Assembly: GCA_017434045.1 (NCBI GenBank)
Contig: JAFRGA010000004.1
Coordinates: 1 to 64,000 of the forward strand
Origin: Eggerthellaceae bacterium
GTDB taxonomy: Bacteria > Actinomycetota > Coriobacteriia > Coriobacteriales > Eggerthellaceae
Direction of reading: 5' to 3'
Length of the DNA stretch: 64,000 nt
Position numbers and translations under genes: made by a program. This document shows, piece after piece, positions 61,677 to 64,000 of the stretch. The notes beneath the pieces were generated by a model. That model saw only the letters and a list, made by a program, of their open reading frames with translations, was not told where the DNA came from and did no database searches. Every line of letters begins with the position of its first letter. The stretch's first letter is position 1.

Positions 61677-61893
61677 GGTCGCCCGCCCGCAGGGGATGCG
61701 CCTACAGCCCTCCGGCGGTAATAATGTATGTAGAAAAAGTTCCTGACTGCGCTCCGCGCATTCAGGAAACAGTTCTGGAAGTATGTACGGGGGCAAGCTG
61801 AAGCTTGCCCGTCCTCGCTGAAAACAGCCCACTGGGCTGTTTTCCGGGCGCTCGGACCCTACGGAAGCGGCTCACCCCCTTCGGGCGGGCGAC
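61677..61893. repeat. Composite repeat: family A palindrome with element B copy 3 inside
   Basis: Outer arms GTCGCCCGCCCGCAGGGG (from 61678) and CCCCTTCGGGCGGGCGAC (to 61893) match family A, and CCTACAGCCCTCCGGCGGTAAT follows the left arm. Element B fills 61739-61853: TTCCTGA/TTCAGGAA, TGCGC/GCGCA, GGGCAAGCTGAAGCTTGCCC and GAAAACAGCCC/GGGCTGTTTTC. The A-B-A order is the same as at 11737-11952, in opposite orientation. It lies between divergent genes, where a terminator would make little sense. Confidence 0.85.
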
Positions 61894-61967
61894 ATGAAAC
61901 AACGAATTGACACACCTGCCGAGGAGCCTGTGCTGCCGCAAGCTCTTGTGGCTGATAAAATGGCGGT

Positions 61968-62765
61968 ATGAAATTGCATGCTCCCATACCGCGAAGCATT
62001 AAAGTTGCCGCTGCGTCAACTGCTATCGCTTGCGCTGCGGCGATTATCTGGCGCTGGCGCATGGACGGTTCGTACCTCCGATTCAAGACCATGTTCGGGA
62101 CTGCACGCGTTTACCAAGTTGACGACGACGAGGGCGAGACGGTTCGCCTGCTTGAGGTCGGCGGCATCGTGCACTCGGGAACGTACCTCGACGAGCGTTA
62201 CACCGAGCTCGTCTTCGAGTATCTGAAACGCTACGACCTGCTCTTCGAGAAGCTTGATCAAGTGCGCAGGGTATGCGTGCTCGGCTGCGGCGGATACGAT
62301 TACCCTGAGCATCTGATCGCCGAGCACCCCAATACCGTTGTCGATGCCATCGAGATCGACCCCGCGATAACGGCAATCGCGCGTCGCTACTTTTTCCTCG
62401 ACCGCCTGATAGAGGAATACGAGACCGAACGGACCGGACAGCTGAACCTCATCTGCGCCGATGCGCTCGATTTCCTGAAGTCGACGGAGACGTGCTACGA
62501 CGCGATCGTGAACGACACCTTCGATGCGGGATCGCCTCCCGCCCACCTGACCACGCTCGAGTTCGCCCAAACGGTCCACGATCGGCTGGTGCCGGGCGGC
62601 TTGTACCTGACCAATATAGTCTCGGCACTCAAAGGCCCCGCCTCTGCGTTCCTGCATCAGCAAGTAGACCTGTTGAGGTCGGTTTTCGCCGACGTCACGA
62701 TCGAACCGTGCGCATCGGACGAGTTCGCCGAAGAGGACAACGTCATCGTGATCGCGCGCGCATGA
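61968..62765 (+). CDS. Spermidine synthase-like methyltransferase-fold protein
   Basis: 265 residues with a short N-terminal hydrophobic stretch (AAASTAIACAAAIIW) that may be a membrane anchor. The Rossmann-like domain has VCVLGCGGYDYPEHLIAEHP (motif I variant), VVDAIEIDPAITAIARRYF and YDAIVNDTFDAGSPP, as in the spermidine synthase/SpeE-like family. Polyamine activity is not certain because the amine-site residues were not checked. No good Shine-Dalgarno is seen ahead of ATG 61968. Confidence 0.8.
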   Translation: MKLHAPIPRSIKVAAASTAIACAAAIIWRWRMDGSYLRFKTMFGTARVYQVDDDEGETVRLLEVGGIVHSGTYLDERYTELVFEYLKRYDLLFEKLDQVRRVCVLGCGGYDYPEHLIAEHPNTVVDAIEIDPAITAIARRYFFLDRLIEEYETERTGQLNLICADALDFLKSTETCYDAIVNDTFDAGSPPAHLTTLEFAQTVHDRLVPGGLYLTNIVSALKGPASAFLHQQVDLLRSVFADVTIEPCASDEFAEEDNVIVIARA

Positions 62766-62877
62766 CGCGAAAGCGAGCAACCGAGGAATCGCAGACTTAA
62801 CCTGCGCTATGCAACACGGTGCACGGCGTCAAGCCACGATGCAAACTCGCTAGTTTGGAATCGACGCCCCAGACCAA

Positions 62878-62908
62878 GACGGGACGGGAAACCCGTTCCC
62901 GTCCCGTC
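62878..62908 (-). terminator. Terminator-like hairpin after purL
   Basis: GACGGGACGGGAA (62878-62890) and TTCCCGTCCCGTC (62896-62908) form a perfect 13-bp stem with a 5-base loop, 38 bp beyond the purL stop. The run of T is weak. Confidence 0.7.
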
Positions 62909-62945
62909 TGCAAAGCGCTTTCGGAGTTTTACTCCATACCCACCT

Positions 62946-64000
62946 CTAGTCGGTGAAGTACTTCACGCCGCCTTCGAATATAGGCTGGTAGTTGGCGTCG
63001 GGAATGTTCTGGTACAGACCGTAACCACTGCGCTCCGAGTGGCCCATCTTGCCGAACACGCGCCCGTCAGGGCTCGTGATGCCCTCAATGGCAAGCACCG
63101 ATCCGTTCGGGTTGACGTCCCAATCCATGCTGGGCACGCCCGCTACGTCCACGTATTGCGTGGCAATCTGGCCAGCCGCCTTCATCTGGGCAAGCACGTC
63201 GTCGTTGGCGACGAAACGCCCTTCACCGTGGCTGATGGCCACCGTGTGGATATCGCCCACCTGGCATTGCGAAAGCCATGGGGACAGATTGGACGCCACG
63301 CGTGTCCGCACGATACGGCTCTGATGGCGGCCGATGGTGTTGAACGTGAGCGTCGGGCAGTTCTCGTCCATCGGGCGGATATCGCCGAAGGGCACGAGGC
63401 CCAGCTTCACAAGCGCCTGGAATCCGTTGCAGATACCCAGCATGAGCCCGTCGCGCTTCTGCAGAAGCTCGCGGACCGCCTCGGTAACCGCAGGCGCGCG
63501 GAAGAACGCCGTGATGAACTTGGCCGACCCATCGGGTTCGTCGCCGCCCGAGAACCCGCCGGGGATGAAGACGATGTTCGCTTCATTGATGGCTTTGACC
63601 AGCGCCTCGGTGCTCTCGGAAACAGCTGCGGGCGTCAAGTTGTTGACCACGAACACTTGCGCCTCGGCACCTGCGCGCCTGAATGCGCGCGCCGAATCGA
63701 ACTCGCAGTTATTGCCCGGGAACACGGGAATGACGACCTTGGGTTTCGCCGTCAGCAATGCAGGCTTCGGGAAAGCGCCCTCGCGTTCGTACGTAACCGC
63801 CTCGACTTTATCGCCCTCGCTGCGATACGGGAAAACCGACTCGAGCTTCGCTTCCCAGGCTTCCTGGAGCTCGGCTAAATCGACGATCTCATCGCCGCAG
63901 GTCATGGTGTATGCCTCCGTCGTCATGCCGATGAGCTTGACGTGCACGTCATCATTGCCGACGGGCAGCTCGGCACCATCGGCAAGCTCGACCGCAAACG
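62946..64000 (-). CDS. purL: Phosphoribosylformylglycinamidine synthase, C-terminal part (runs off window)
   Basis: The C-terminal 351 codons are present; the frame stays open to the window edge. They cover the end of the synthetase region and the class I glutaminase domain: VVIPVFPGNNCEFDSARAF, the nucleophile Cys in MLGICNGFQALVKLGL and the catalytic His in GKMGHSERSGYG. The fused glutaminase marks the large single-chain PurL form (FGAR to FGAM in purine synthesis). Confidence 0.93.
   Translation of the reverse strand, partial: FAVELADGAELPVGNDDVHVKLIGMTTEAYTMTCGDEIVDLAELQEAWEAKLESVFPYRSEGDKVEAVTYEREGAFPKPALLTAKPKVVIPVFPGNNCEFDSARAFRRAGAEAQVFVVNNLTPAAVSESTEALVKAINEANIVFIPGGFSGGDEPDGSAKFITAFFRAPAVTEAVRELLQKRDGLMLGICNGFQALVKLGLVPFGDIRPMDENCPTLTFNTIGRHQSRIVRTRVASNLSPWLSQCQVGDIHTVAISHGEGRFVANDDVLAQMKAAGQIATQYVDVAGVPSMDWDVNPNGSVLAIEGITSPDGRVFGKMGHSERSGYGLYQNIPDANYQPIFEGGVKYFTD

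Overview
The window reads as a chromosome segment of a strictly anaerobic, high-GC actinobacterium of the class Coriobacteriia, most likely family Eggerthellaceae. This is inferred from the gene repertoire: a Tat-exported molybdopterin oxidoreductase operon, a 2-hydroxyacyl-CoA dehydratase activase, HypA/HypB, menaquinone methyltransferase and a fused TsaE-TsaB-RimI-TsaD gene. No rRNA is present, so the genus is not fixed. I saw no tRNA gene and no CRISPR array.

Layout. 1-10.3 kb: end of an MFS transporter, an OmpR-type regulator, a giant dehydratase activase, a coiled-coil/RlpA-like envelope protein, hypB-hypA, and tatC-tatB with a small membrane protein. 10.3-12.2 kb: non-coding repeat land, made of a 48-bp tandem repeat, a long array of about 26-bp motifs spaced exactly 31 or 42 bp, and palindromic repeats. 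12.2-18 kb: menaquinone methyltransferase, the t6A/RimI fusion gene interrupted by one in-frame TAG, and a two-component system. 18-19.5 kb: an IS110-family element with long terminal inverted repeats and room for a bridge RNA. 19.6-26.5 kb: pantothenate kinase, biotin ligase, biotin transporter, a folate fusion enzyme and a methionine ABC transporter. 26.7-32 kb: ftsH, hpt, maf and tilS. 32-42.3 kb: a hydrolase, a small Cys protein, two small proteins with double-glycine-leader-like N-termini, an rRNA methyltransferase, a holin-like protein, homoserine dehydrogenase, phosphate transporter, lysA and moaE. 42.5-57.8 kb: a DmsA/DmsB/TorD/lipoprotein operon facing a MIP channel, then a group dominated by three ArsM-type methyltransferases, one fused to an ArsS-type radical SAM domain, with a G3E GTPase, a b-type cytochrome, a phosphatase and an APH-fold kinase. 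58-64 kb: a DUF1015 protein, small membrane proteins, an old-yellow-enzyme flavoprotein, a spermidine-synthase-like protein and the 3' end of purL.

The genes combine anaerobic respiration and its maturation (Tat, TorD, HypAB, MoaE, menaquinone) with ordinary biosynthesis. The most distinctive coding region is the putative arsenic methylation/arsenosugar locus. Its fused enzyme keeps the ArsM cysteines, while its two neighbours have lost most or all of them and probably do something else. The most distinctive non-coding features are the helically phased 31/42-bp array and two dispersed structured elements (called B and C here) whose copies differ by compensatory changes in their stems. Function is unknown for all three.
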